64,000 bases of DNA from assembly GCF_029868385.1 (NCBI RefSeq), contig NZ_JARWNX010000054.1, forward strand, positions 1 through 64,000, given 5' to 3'. A program made the position numbers and the translations under genes. Below, piece after piece: positions 21,133 through 29,226 of the stretch (within the stretch, counting starts at the first letter, position 1; each line of letters starts with the position of its first letter). The stretch comes from Nocardia cyriacigeorgica (GTDB lineage Bacteria > Actinomycetota > Actinomycetes > Mycobacteriales > Mycobacteriaceae). The notes under the pieces were generated by a model. That model searched no databases, was not told where the DNA came from, and saw only the letters and a program-made list of their open reading frames with translations.

Positions 21133-22118
21133 TGGACGATTCGACACCCGATCCGATCATCGAGATCGAGGATCTGACGCGGCAATTCGTGCTGCGCCGT
21201 AAGGACGGCAACCACTGGCGCCGACGACGCGAGGTGCTCACCGCCGTCGACCGGATGACCTTCCGGGTCGCGCGTGGCTCCGCGGTCGGCTACATCGGCG
21301 CCAACGGTGCGGGAAAATCCACCACCATCAAGATGCTCACCGGCATCCTGGTGCCGACCTCGGGCACCGTGCGGACCTGCGGGCTGGAGCCGGTGCGCCA
21401 ACGCAGGCAGCTCGCGAGCCGGATCGGCGTGGTGTTCGGGCAGCGATCACAGCTGTGGTGGGATCTTCCGCTGCGCGAATCGTTTTCGATCCTGTCGGCG
21501 ATCCACCGGCTCGATCCGGAGATCGCTCGCAAACGCACCCATGAGCTGGTCGAACAGCTGGAGATGGGCGAGACCCTCGACACCCCGGTGCGGCAGTTGT
21601 CGCTGGGCCAGCGCATGCGCGCCGAGGTCGCGGCGGCGCTGTTGCACTCCCCCGACCTCGTCATCCTGGACGAGCCGACCATCGGGCTCGATGTGCTGTC
21701 CAAACAGCGGCTGCGCGAATTCCTGCGCGATGAACGCACCCAGCACGGCACCACCCTGCTACTGACCACCCACGATATGGGCGATATCGAGCGACTCTGC
21801 GATCGCGTCCTCGTCGTCGACCACGGCAGCCTGGTGTACGACGGATCGCTGACCGGCCTCGGCGCGACCGTCGGCGCACGGCGGGTCCTGGTAGTGGATC
21901 TGGCCGAGCCGACACCGGATATGACCGATCTACCGGGCGCGACCCTGGTGTCCAGCGAGGGCGGCGGTCTGCGGCAGCGGCTGGCCTTCGACGCCGAGAC
22001 CACCACCGCCGCCGGACTTCTCGCCGCGGTATCACAGCGGGCCGAGGTGCGTGATCTGTCCATCGAGGAACCCGAGATCGAGGACATCGTCCGACGCATC
22101 TACCGGTCCGCGCGCTGA
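21132..22118 (+). CDS. ABC transporter ATP-binding subunit of the ABC-2 exporter
   Basis: A protein of 328 residues. Walker A GANGAGKSTTIKML near 55-68, Q loop in GVVFGQRSQLWWDLP, signature LSLGQRMRAEVAAALL, Walker B LVILDEPTIGLD and the H loop in LLTTHDMGDI. The LSLGQRMR signature replaces the common LSGGQ, as is typical of the ABC-2 subgroup with paired DUF990 permeases. The C-terminal ~80 residues form an extra regulatory or dimer region. Energises the two permeases encoded just upstream. Confidence 0.92.
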   Translation: MDDSTPDPIIEIEDLTRQFVLRRKDGNHWRRRREVLTAVDRMTFRVARGSAVGYIGANGAGKSTTIKMLTGILVPTSGTVRTCGLEPVRQRRQLASRIGVVFGQRSQLWWDLPLRESFSILSAIHRLDPEIARKRTHELVEQLEMGETLDTPVRQLSLGQRMRAEVAAALLHSPDLVILDEPTIGLDVLSKQRLREFLRDERTQHGTTLLLTTHDMGDIERLCDRVLVVDHGSLVYDGSLTGLGATVGARRVLVVDLAEPTPDMTDLPGATLVSSEGGGLRQRLAFDAETTTAAGLLAAVSQRAEVRDLSIEEPEIEDIVRRIYRSAR

Positions 22119-22316
22119 CGTTTCGCGCGCACCGCACCGGCGCGTCGCCGTAACGACGAAAGTCGCGGCGTGGATGAACGAGTGACAACATCGCGCGTTC
22201 GCGCGAACCGACAATGCCGGTGTGGCATCCACTCCGGCGAGCGGCTCACCACCCCTGCGTCGGCCGATCCGGGCCGCACATCGCCTGGTGGCCGGTCTGC
22301 ACACGAAGGCGAATCG

Positions 22317-22577
22317 ATGACGGCGATAGCACTGCTCGCAACGATGATGATCGCGCTGCTGATCGGTATGACCATCGGAATACACACTGCTCGCGACGAA
22401 CTCGCGGCCTACTCGTTGCGCAAGTGGGGGCGCTCGTCGATACTGGCTGAGGTCCATCTGATCCGAAAGCCTTTGGGGGGAACCGATCATGGTCAGGTCA
22501 CGACCTGTGCTCGTCGTGCTGGGCGCGTTGCTCGCGGCCGTTCTGGTGTTGTCGATGAGCGGCTGCGGCTCGGGTAA
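22317..22577 (+). CDS. Possible small membrane protein
   Basis: An 86-residue frame from ATG 22317, with GAAGG 8 nt upstream. One strong hydrophobic segment at the N-terminus (MTAIALLATMMIALLIGMTI) is followed by a basic tail. Its end overlaps the next gene by 89 bp, and the last ~30 residues look like the shadow of that gene, so the true protein may be shorter or the frame may have decayed. No family recognised. Confidence 0.42.
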   Translation: MTAIALLATMMIALLIGMTIGIHTARDELAAYSLRKWGRSSILAEVHLIRKPLGGTDHGQVTTCARRAGRVARGRSGVVDERLRLG

Positions 22578-22995
22578 GAAACGCCGGTCGTCGAGTTCCT
22601 CGCACGGGGCGGCCACCACCAGCGCGCAGCCGTTCCAGAACTGCACGCAGGCATGGGAGGCGGGGAAAGCGCCGCTGCGCCGTGGTGATTCCGGCTACAC
22701 CACTCAGCTCGATCAGCTCGACGGCAAGAACGACGGGCTCGCCTGCGCCGATCGGCCGACCAGTACGACGTCCACGAAACGCGCGATCCCCGGCGCCGCG
22801 ACCGCCCCGATGGCCACACCGACGGTTCCACCTGCACCGAAGCCCGGTTCCGGCGGTTCCTCCCACCCGCACACCACCGGTGCGCCGAAGCACACCGCCA
22901 GCGGCGGCTCCGAGAGCGGCAACCGGTCGGGCACGGGTTCGCGCTCGGGACGCTCCGGATCAAGCGGCGGCCGCTCCGGCTCCAGCCATCGATAG
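22489..22995 (+). CDS. Excalibur-domain lipoprotein
   Basis: A protein of 168 residues. Lipoprotein signal with lipobox LSMSGC (Cys near residue 25), then a Ser/Lys-rich spacer and an Excalibur calcium-binding motif ending LDGKNDGLACAD near residues 75-90. A long Pro/Ser/Gly/His low-complexity tail with RSGRSGSSGG repeats follows. It would be anchored on the outer face of the membrane. Excalibur modules bind calcium in many surface proteins, and the function of such small ones is unknown. Confidence 0.8.
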   Translation: MVRSRPVLVVLGALLAAVLVLSMSGCGSGKKRRSSSSSHGAATTSAQPFQNCTQAWEAGKAPLRRGDSGYTTQLDQLDGKNDGLACADRPTSTTSTKRAIPGAATAPMATPTVPPAPKPGSGGSSHPHTTGAPKHTASGGSESGNRSGTGSRSGRSGSSGGRSGSSHR

Positions 22996-23004
22996 CGAGC
23001 CCGC

Positions 23005-23020
23005 TACCCATCGCCGGGAG
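23005..23020. promoter_or_regulatory. Possible CsoR/RicR-type operator before the lpqS-like gene
   Basis: TACCC-ATCGCC-GGGAG is an imperfect GC-rich inverted repeat 20 bp before the lpqS-like start. It resembles the TACCC/GGGTA half-sites of copper repressors in this group. A perfect TACCC-C-GGGTA lies at 23060-23070 inside the first codons. Speculative. Confidence 0.3.
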
Positions 23021-23039
23021 GCTTGTACCATCGGCAGAC

Positions 23040-23462
23040 GTGACCATCGGCGCGATACGTACCCCGGGTATCCGGGTCGTTGTCGCGTTGCTGTTCACGG
23101 TGTGGACGATCGCGATGTCGCTGCCGGAATGCCATGTGTTCCCCACACACGCCGCCCTGGTGCATACGCATATCGAATCCACCGATCCGGGTATCGCGAG
23201 TCCCGAGGCGGTGCGCGCGCTGACCATGCCGCATCAGCACGCCGCCGAGCCTGATCGGCATCTTCCCACCGAGGCCGTCCTCGCGACGCTGCCACGCAGC
23301 GGCGGCAGTCTGTTCGAGCTGTTGGTTCTCGCCGCACTGCTGATCTTCGCGCTCTCGCTCACCGCCCTGATCGCGCACGGGGTGCGGGCGCCGCCGTCCA
23401 GCGGTCCGCCGGTCCACAGCGGCCGCGAAATACTCACCCGATTCTGTATCGCCAGGAACTGA
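23040..23462 (+). CDS. lpqS: LpqS-like copper-responsive exported protein
   Basis: A protein of 140 residues from GTG 23040. N-terminal hydrophobic segment (VVVALLFTVWTIAMSL), a His/Cys region likely to bind metal (PECHVFPTHAALVHTHIE, MPHQH), a second membrane-like segment and the ending LTRFCIARN. That ending recalls mycobacterial LpqS (Rv0847), and the next two genes match Rv0848 and Rv0849, which belong to the RicR copper regulon. The assignment rests on gene order and the C-terminal motif, since the overall sequence is variable in this family. Confidence 0.68.
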   Translation: MTIGAIRTPGIRVVVALLFTVWTIAMSLPECHVFPTHAALVHTHIESTDPGIASPEAVRALTMPHQHAAEPDRHLPTEAVLATLPRSGGSLFELLVLAALLIFALSLTALIAHGVRAPPSSGPPVHSGREILTRFCIARN

Positions 23463-23567
23463 TCGGCCAGCGTCAGGCCGATGCTGCCGGGCCCGGCCGG
23501 TGTTCGTGCGTACCGCACCCACACCACCTTCGCTGTGATCAGCGACCGCACAGAATCGACTGTTCCC

Positions 23568-24959
23568 ATGTCTTCCGCACTGCACAGTGCCGCCCCGACC
23601 ACAGCCGCCCCGACCGGCGTCGCCCCCGGCACGACTCGACCCGGGACCGCCACTCGGGAGTACGCCCCCGAACCGCGCGTGAGCCCGGCGGCGCTACTGA
23701 CCACCGCACACCGCTGCCCTCGCCCCGCGACCATGGTCGGCAACACCCCCGTGCTGTGGGTGACCGAACCGCTCGCACCGTCCGGTCGCGGGTTCTGGGC
23801 CAAACTCGAGGGCGCCAATCCGGGCGGGATGAAGGACCGCACCGCCCTGCACATGGTCGAGCGCGCCACCGCACGCGGTGAACTCGCGCCCGGCGATCCG
23901 ATCATCGAATCCACCAGCGGCACCCTCGGACTCGGCCTCGCGCTGGCCGGGATGGTGCACGGGCATCCGGTCACCCTCGTCACCGATCCGGGGCTGGAAC
24001 CGCTCATGCGGCATATGCTCGCCGCCTACGGCGCACAGGTGGAGATGGTCGAGCAACCGCATCCGGTCGGCGGCTGGCAGCAGGCCCGCCGCGATCGGGT
24101 CGCCGAACTACTGGCCGAGGATCCGCGCGCCTGGTGCCCGGACCAGTACCGCAATCCCGACAACCGGGACGCCTACCGATCACTGGCGCTGGAACTGGTG
24201 GCGCAGCTGGGCCGGATCGACGTGCTGGTCTGCTCGGTGGGTACCGGCGGCCATTCGGCGGGGGTCGCACGGGTGCTGCGTGAGTACTTCCCGCATCTGA
24301 GGCTCGTCGGTGTCGACACGGTGGCGTCCACGATCTTCGGCCAACCCGCCGGGCCGCGGCTGATGCGTGGGCTCGGCTCCAGCATTCATCCCGATAACGT
24401 CGACTATCCGGCGTTCGACGAAATCCATTGGGTCGCACCGGCCGAGGCGGTGTGGGCCTGCCGCGCGCTGACGGCGACCCACCATGCCAGCGGCGGCTGG
24501 AGCGTCGGGGCGGTCGCCCTGGTGGCCGGATGGCTGGCCCGCACCACCGAACCCGAGACCCGTATCGCGGCCGTGTTCCCCGATGGGCCGCTGCGCTATT
24601 TCGACACCGTGTACAACGACGACTATTGCCGGGCCAACGGCCTGCTCGACGGTCCGATCCCGGATGAACCAGCGACCATCGCACATCCCGCCGACGCGGT
24701 GGTCACCCGCTGGACCCGCTGCACCACCGTGGTCGATCCGCATGGTCGCCATCGTCGCGACCCGGCGACCGCACCCGGCACACCGCATTCGGACGGCTAC
24801 CCGCCCGGCGGCCCAGGCCGACCGGCAGCCACCCGCGCCGAGGCCGCGACCACCCCGCACGCCGTCGGCGAGGCCTCCGCCACCATGCCCCGGCCGAGCG
24901 CAGACACCATCGACCGGAGCCACGACACGGCCACGACCGCGCAGGAGACCATCCGGTGA
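23568..24959 (+). CDS. cysK2: CysK2-type cysteine / S-sulfocysteine synthase with extended termini
   Basis: A PLP fold-type II enzyme. In M. tuberculosis, CysK2 makes S-sulfocysteine from O-phosphoserine and thiosulfate. Seen here: the PLP lysine in NPGGMKDRTALHMV, the substrate loop ESTSGTLGLGLALAG, and CSVGTGGHSAGVARVL as the phosphate cup. From ATG 23568 the protein has 463 residues, about 90 more than the mycobacterial enzyme. There are ~55 low-complexity residues before the core and ~75 Thr/Ala/Pro/His-rich residues after it. ATG 23481 is an alternative start. The stop overlaps the MFS gene (GTGA). Confidence 0.85.
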   Translation: MSSALHSAAPTTAAPTGVAPGTTRPGTATREYAPEPRVSPAALLTTAHRCPRPATMVGNTPVLWVTEPLAPSGRGFWAKLEGANPGGMKDRTALHMVERATARGELAPGDPIIESTSGTLGLGLALAGMVHGHPVTLVTDPGLEPLMRHMLAAYGAQVEMVEQPHPVGGWQQARRDRVAELLAEDPRAWCPDQYRNPDNRDAYRSLALELVAQLGRIDVLVCSVGTGGHSAGVARVLREYFPHLRLVGVDTVASTIFGQPAGPRLMRGLGSSIHPDNVDYPAFDEIHWVAPAEAVWACRALTATHHASGGWSVGAVALVAGWLARTTEPETRIAAVFPDGPLRYFDTVYNDDYCRANGLLDGPIPDEPATIAHPADAVVTRWTRCTTVVDPHGRHRRDPATAPGTPHSDGYPPGGPGRPAATRAEAATTPHAVGEASATMPRPSADTIDRSHDTATTAQETIR

Positions 24960-26197
24960 TCGAGTTCTTCACCACCTATCGCAGTTTCAGCAAACCCAGC
25001 CGGATGCTGATGCTCAATCAGTTCGCCATCAATACCGGCTTCTTCATGTTGATGCCCTATCTGGCCGGATATATGGCGGGTCCGCTCGGCCTCGCGGCCT
25101 GGGCGGTCGGCCTGGTGCTCGGTATCCGCAATTTCAGCCAGCAGGGCATGTTCCTCGTCGGCGGGACACTCGCCGATCGGCTCGGCTACAAACCGTTGAT
25201 CGTGGCCGGATGCCTTTTGCGGACAGGCGGTTTCGCGCTGCTGGCGTTCGCGGATTCGCTACCGGCGCTGCTGATCGCCTCGGCCGCCACCGGTTTCGCC
25301 GGTGCGCTGTTCAATCCGGCGGTGCGCGCCTACCTCGCGGTGGATTCCGCCGATCGCCGAGTCGAGGCCTTCGCGATGTTCAACATCTTCTACCAGGCGG
25401 GCATCCTGTTCGGCCCGGTGGTGGGGTTGGCATTGATGGCCTTCGATTTCCGCGCCACCGCCGCCGGATCGGCGGTGGTGTTCGCCCTGCTGACCATCGC
25501 GCAGCTGCGCGCTCTGCCGCAGCACCAGGCCGAACAGAAATCGGCGTCGGTGCTCGATGATTGGCGCGTGGTGGTGGCGAACCGGCCGTTCCTGCTGTTC
25601 GCCGCGGCGATGATCGGCTGCTACGTGCTCTCGTTCCAGGTGTATCTGGCCTTGCCGATGCAGGCGACGAGGGTGGTGGGCGCCGAGGCGGCGACCACCC
25701 TGATGACGGCGGTATTCGTGGTGTCCGGGCTCATCGCCATCGCCGGTCAGCTGCGGATCACCCGCTGGTTCGCCGCACGCTGGGGGCGCCCGCAGAGTCT
25801 GGTGCTGGGCATGATGATCCTGGCCGCCGCGTTCGTGCCGCTGCTGCTGGTGCCTGGCACCGCGCTCGGCACGCCGGTCGCGATCGGGGTCATGCTGTTG
25901 ACGGCGGCGGTGCTCGGTGTCGGCGCGGCCGCGGTGTTCCCGTTCGAGATGGACACCGTGGTCGCCTTGTGCGGTGACCGGCTGGTGGCCACCCACTACG
26001 GGCTGTACAACACCATCGTCGGCATCGGCATCCTGCTCGGCAACCTGGGCACCGGCACCGTGCTCGACGCCGCGCGCGCGGCCGGGCTCAGCTCGCTGGC
26101 CTGGGCCGGGCTGATCGCGATCGGGGCGATCTCGGCGGGCGGACTGGCGCTGCTCACCCGCGCGGGCCGGTTGGACGCGCCGGTTCCGGTGGGCTGA
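24956..26197 (+). CDS. MFS transporter of the lpqS-cysK2 locus (Rv0849-like)
   Basis: A 12-helix major facilitator of 413 residues from GTG 24956, coupled to cysK2. The MFS loop motif is seen as GGTLADRLGYKPLI near residues 64-77, with a central polar loop around 183-200 (QHQAEQKSASVLDD). By position it corresponds to Rv0849 of the mycobacterial copper-responsive locus, so export of a thiol, metal complex or drug under copper stress is plausible but not shown. A strong terminator follows. Confidence 0.88.
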   Translation: MIEFFTTYRSFSKPSRMLMLNQFAINTGFFMLMPYLAGYMAGPLGLAAWAVGLVLGIRNFSQQGMFLVGGTLADRLGYKPLIVAGCLLRTGGFALLAFADSLPALLIASAATGFAGALFNPAVRAYLAVDSADRRVEAFAMFNIFYQAGILFGPVVGLALMAFDFRATAAGSAVVFALLTIAQLRALPQHQAEQKSASVLDDWRVVVANRPFLLFAAAMIGCYVLSFQVYLALPMQATRVVGAEAATTLMTAVFVVSGLIAIAGQLRITRWFAARWGRPQSLVLGMMILAAAFVPLLLVPGTALGTPVAIGVMLLTAAVLGVGAAAVFPFEMDTVVALCGDRLVATHYGLYNTIVGIGILLGNLGTGTVLDAARAAGLSSLAWAGLIAIGAISAGGLALLTRAGRLDAPVPVG

Positions 26198-26200
26198 CGC

Positions 26201-26246
26201 GACAGCGGGTGGTGGGGCCTGTTATCGGCGCCCACCACCCGCTGTC
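26201..26246. terminator. Strong bidirectional terminator
   Basis: 16-bp perfect arms GACAGCGGGTGGTGGG (26201-26216) and CCCACCACCCGCTGTC (26231-26246), between convergent genes. Confidence 0.88.
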
Positions 26247-26253
26247 ATGGGGG

Positions 26254-26979
26254 CTATTTGTTCAGACCGACGGGCCCGTCCGGCATATCGCCCTCACGAG
26301 CGCCCTGATCCAACCGGAACGGCGGATATTCGTCCCGCATGAGCGAGGCGTACGCCTGTACACGCAATGCCCACCGATTGATCCCGAGGACGAAGTCGAA
26401 CAGGCCACCGGGATAGCGCGCGGTGAACAGCAGGGCGATGACCGCGATGAACACCAGCAGTCCGAGTACCGGCGGTGCGTAGGCGCCCGACCAGTCCTCG
26501 TCCCAGCCGGACGCCGCCCAGGTACCGCTCACCATGGCGCCGACCAGCAGATAGTGCGGGATCGCCAGCAACCACCACTTCACCAGCACCAGGCCGCGAT
26601 GCAGGCTGTCCGGGTAGTCGACAACCACATCGGCCGGATAGTCCGGCCGCGAATCGAGCGAGAACGGCGGATATCTGTCGGTGCCGAGCACACCCCACGC
26701 ATAGAAGGTGACCCGCCACGACCAGCGCATCACTCCGACATTGAAATCGAACAGACCGCGCGGATACCGGCCGGTGAACAGAATCGCGAAGAAAGCGATG
26801 ATCGTGACCACCGCGTACGCGATATGCAAGAAGAACAACACGATGTAGTGCGGAATGGCGAGAATCCACTTCACCAACCACATCCACCGCGACAGACCGG
26901 GGTCGAGATCGCCGCGGACGTGGACGGGATAGCCGGATACGACGGGGACGCCGGAATTCTCGGGATTGCCGGGTTGCAT
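26254..26979 (-). CDS. DUF4389 membrane protein
   Basis: A protein of 241 residues from ATG 26979 with GGAG 9 nt upstream. It consists of a tandem duplication: each half has a membrane helix pair and the signature ILAIPHYIVLFFL / LLAIPHYLLVGAM, followed by FTGRYPRGLFDFNVGVMRW / FTARYPGGLFDFVLGINRW. About four to five membrane segments. The family is widespread in actinobacteria and has no established function. Confidence 0.85.
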   Translation of the reverse strand: MQPGNPENSGVPVVSGYPVHVRGDLDPGLSRWMWLVKWILAIPHYIVLFFLHIAYAVVTIIAFFAILFTGRYPRGLFDFNVGVMRWSWRVTFYAWGVLGTDRYPPFSLDSRPDYPADVVVDYPDSLHRGLVLVKWWLLAIPHYLLVGAMVSGTWAASGWDEDWSGAYAPPVLGLLVFIAVIALLFTARYPGGLFDFVLGINRWALRVQAYASLMRDEYPPFRLDQGAREGDMPDGPVGLNK

Positions 26980-27144
26980 GATCGACACTCCTTCACCAAT
27001 GCTCGGGGAGCGGGACGGCACCATGGCCGTATCTGGTGATTGTGTCGCACAACACGTTCGCCTTCGGCAACGTTGCGATACCAACACGCCAACAAATATT
27101 CGGTCACCAGCGGACAGCCGCCCGTCGCGGCCGGAAATCCGGTG

Positions 27145-27465
27145 TCAGTGCGGGGCTTCGCCGTGCGCGGAGTACAGGCTGATCTCGCCGTCCTCGGCGA
27201 GAAACGCATTGACCAGCATGATGCGATCTTCGCGCAGCACATCGGGTTCGGGGGCGCTGGTGGTGATGGTGATCTGCGGAATCGACGACCAGTTCACGAC
27301 ATAGCGTTGCGGCGGGCCCGCATCGTCGGACAGCCGGGCCAACCGGAACACCGATACGGTCTGGCGCAGCATCAGATCGCGTACGACCTCGGCGATTCGC
27401 TCGGGGTCTTCCAGCGCGAACATGAACCCGAATGTCAACTCGGGTGAGGACACATAGGCGGGCAC
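27145..27465 (-). CDS. Conserved hypothetical protein
   Basis: A protein of 106 residues from GTG 27465 (GGAG just upstream). Cytosolic, no signal or membrane segment, predicted alpha/beta (LTFGFMFALEDPERIAEVV, RYVVNWSSIPQITITTS, DRIMLVNAFLAEDGEISLYS). Codon use is that of the genome, so I consider it real. Not recognised. The 217 bp upstream of it show no gene. Confidence 0.6.
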   Translation of the reverse strand: MPAYVSSPELTFGFMFALEDPERIAEVVRDLMLRQTVSVFRLARLSDDAGPPQRYVVNWSSIPQITITTSAPEPDVLREDRIMLVNAFLAEDGEISLYSAHGEAPH

Positions 27466-27682
27466 AAACTCCGAGGCTAGCCCATCGACTGCCGGTATGC
27501 GGGCACTACGCGCGGACGGTTGCCGACGGTGCGCCGGCAGCCGCAGCGGTGGCGCTCACGCCCGCGACGACGACCGCCCGGCAACGGGATCGCGCCGGTG
27601 CCGAGGGTATCCGTCCCAGTCGGAGCCCCTCGGCCCGGCGCATCCATCCGCGGGGGTTCGCCGCGATGGTGGTCGATCCCCG

Positions 27683-28021
27683 CTAGCGCGGGCGGTCGGT
27701 CTCCGGATCGACCACCTCGGCCTCGACATAGCTGGCCGGGGTGGCATCGGGACCGAAACGCGGATCGTCGTGGTCGGTGATCCGGGGCTCGGCGGCGAAC
27801 TCCGGATCGTCGGCCGCAACCTCGACCGCGTCGGCGGCGTCGCGTTTGGCCGCGGCGGCCGCTTCGTTCATTTCGATCGCGTCGGTGATCCACTCACCGA
27901 TCTCACGGGTGACCTCGGAGACGGTGCCGGTGATGATGGTGGCGATATTGCCGACATGCCTGGCACCGGAGGACGTCAATTCCTGGATCAGATCTTTGTT
28001 GGCTTCGAATTTCCCGATCAT
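27683..28021 (-). CDS. Small acidic protein encoded directly after the desaturase
   Basis: A protein of 112 residues whose ATG abuts the desaturase stop (TAAATG), so it is translated as the third gene of the desaturase operon. The first ~55 residues look helical and amphipathic (IGKFEANKDLIQELTSSGAR, GNIATIITGTVSEVTREIGE). The rest is Asp/Glu/Ala/Pro-rich and probably disordered. It could be a membrane-surface accessory of the desaturase complex. No family recognised. Confidence 0.72.
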   Translation of the reverse strand: MIGKFEANKDLIQELTSSGARHVGNIATIITGTVSEVTREIGEWITDAIEMNEAAAAAKRDAADAVEVAADDPEFAAEPRITDHDDPRFGPDATPASYVEAEVVDPETDRPR

Positions 28022-29206
28022 TTACACGCCCACTTCGGTAGCCTTCCGCTGTCGCATCACGATAACACCGGGAGCAGGCTTCTTCCGCAGGGCAGCGGGC
28101 AGCAGGGCGGCGAAACGGGATTCGAGCAGACGCGGCGGCAGAGCCAGCTGGAAAATCTTCGCCCACACCGAACCGATCTGCTTACTGAACGGGCCGGTGT
28201 TGTACGGAAGACCGTATTTCTTGCACAGTTCCTCGACCTCGGGCGCCATCTCCGGGTAGCGATTGGCGGGCAGGTCCGGGAACAGATGGTGCTCGATCTG
28301 ATGCGACAGGTTGCCCGACATGATGTGGAACAGTTTGCCGCCGGAGATGTTGGCCGAGCCGAGCATCTGCCGCACGTACCATTCACCGCGGGTCTCGAAC
28401 TCGGTCTCCTCCTCGGTGAACGTCTGTACGCCCGAGGGGAAGTGTCCGCAGAAGATGATCGAGTACGCCCACAGGTTGCGGACCAGGTTCGCGGCGAAGT
28501 TGCCCGCGAATGTGCTGACGAACAGCGGCCCGGTCAGCGCCGGGAACACGATGTAGTCCTTGAGCACCTGGCGCCCCGACTTGCGCAGCTGACCCTTGAT
28601 CAGGGGCTTGAGGTCCGACCATTTGCGCTTGCCCTGGATGATGTTCTCCGCCTCCAGGTCGTGCAGCATCACGCCCCATTCGAAGAACACCATCAGCAGG
28701 AACGCGTACACCGGGTTGCCCAGGTAGTACGGATTCCACTTCTGACCCTCATCGATGCGCAGGATGCCGTACCCGATATCGCGGTCGCGGCCGTGGATGT
28801 TGGTGTAGGTGTGGTGCATGTAGTTGTGCGAATGCTTCCACTGATCCGCCGGGCAGACCGTATCCCATTCGAACACACGGGAATTGAGGCCCTGTTCGCG
28901 CATCCAGTCGTACTGGCCGTGCATGACGTTGTGGCCGATCTCCATATTGTCCAGGATCTTGGACACACCGAGCGCGGCGACACCGGCCAGCCAGAACGGG
29001 GGCAGGAAGCCCAGATACATCAGGCCACGCCCGGCGATCTCGAAACCGCGCTGCGCCTTGATGATCGAGTAGATGTATTCGCGGTCGCGTTCACCGAGGT
29101 CGGCGACGATGCGGTCGCGCAGCTCATCGAGCGCGCGGCCGATCTCCTCGACCTGGTCCGGCGTGAGGACGAGTGGGCCGTCCTTCGTCTCGGTCAGAAT
29201 GGTCAT
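28022..29206 (-). CDS. Membrane fatty-acid desaturase (DesA3-like)
   Basis: A di-iron acyl desaturase of 394 residues. The three histidine boxes are present: HNVMHGQYDW near 93-102, HSHNYMHHTYTN near 124-135 and HQIEHHLFPDLP near 305-316, with hydrophobic stretches between. It resembles M. tuberculosis DesA3, a stearoyl-CoA delta-9 desaturase making oleate. Electrons come from the reductase encoded 20 bp upstream, as in DesA3-Rv3230c. The operon is divergent from a TetR regulator. Confidence 0.9.
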   Translation of the reverse strand: MTILTETKDGPLVLTPDQVEEIGRALDELRDRIVADLGERDREYIYSIIKAQRGFEIAGRGLMYLGFLPPFWLAGVAALGVSKILDNMEIGHNVMHGQYDWMREQGLNSRVFEWDTVCPADQWKHSHNYMHHTYTNIHGRDRDIGYGILRIDEGQKWNPYYLGNPVYAFLLMVFFEWGVMLHDLEAENIIQGKRKWSDLKPLIKGQLRKSGRQVLKDYIVFPALTGPLFVSTFAGNFAANLVRNLWAYSIIFCGHFPSGVQTFTEEETEFETRGEWYVRQMLGSANISGGKLFHIMSGNLSHQIEHHLFPDLPANRYPEMAPEVEELCKKYGLPYNTGPFSKQIGSVWAKIFQLALPPRLLESRFAALLPAALRKKPAPGVIVMRQRKATEVGV

Positions 29207-29226
29207 CGGTTGCTCCCCTTCAGTTG

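Noticed and set aside
22489..22995. Prophage region suggested by the small membrane protein and Excalibur domain
   Set aside because: No phage structural, lysis or integration genes are nearby. Excalibur lipoproteins are common chromosomal genes.
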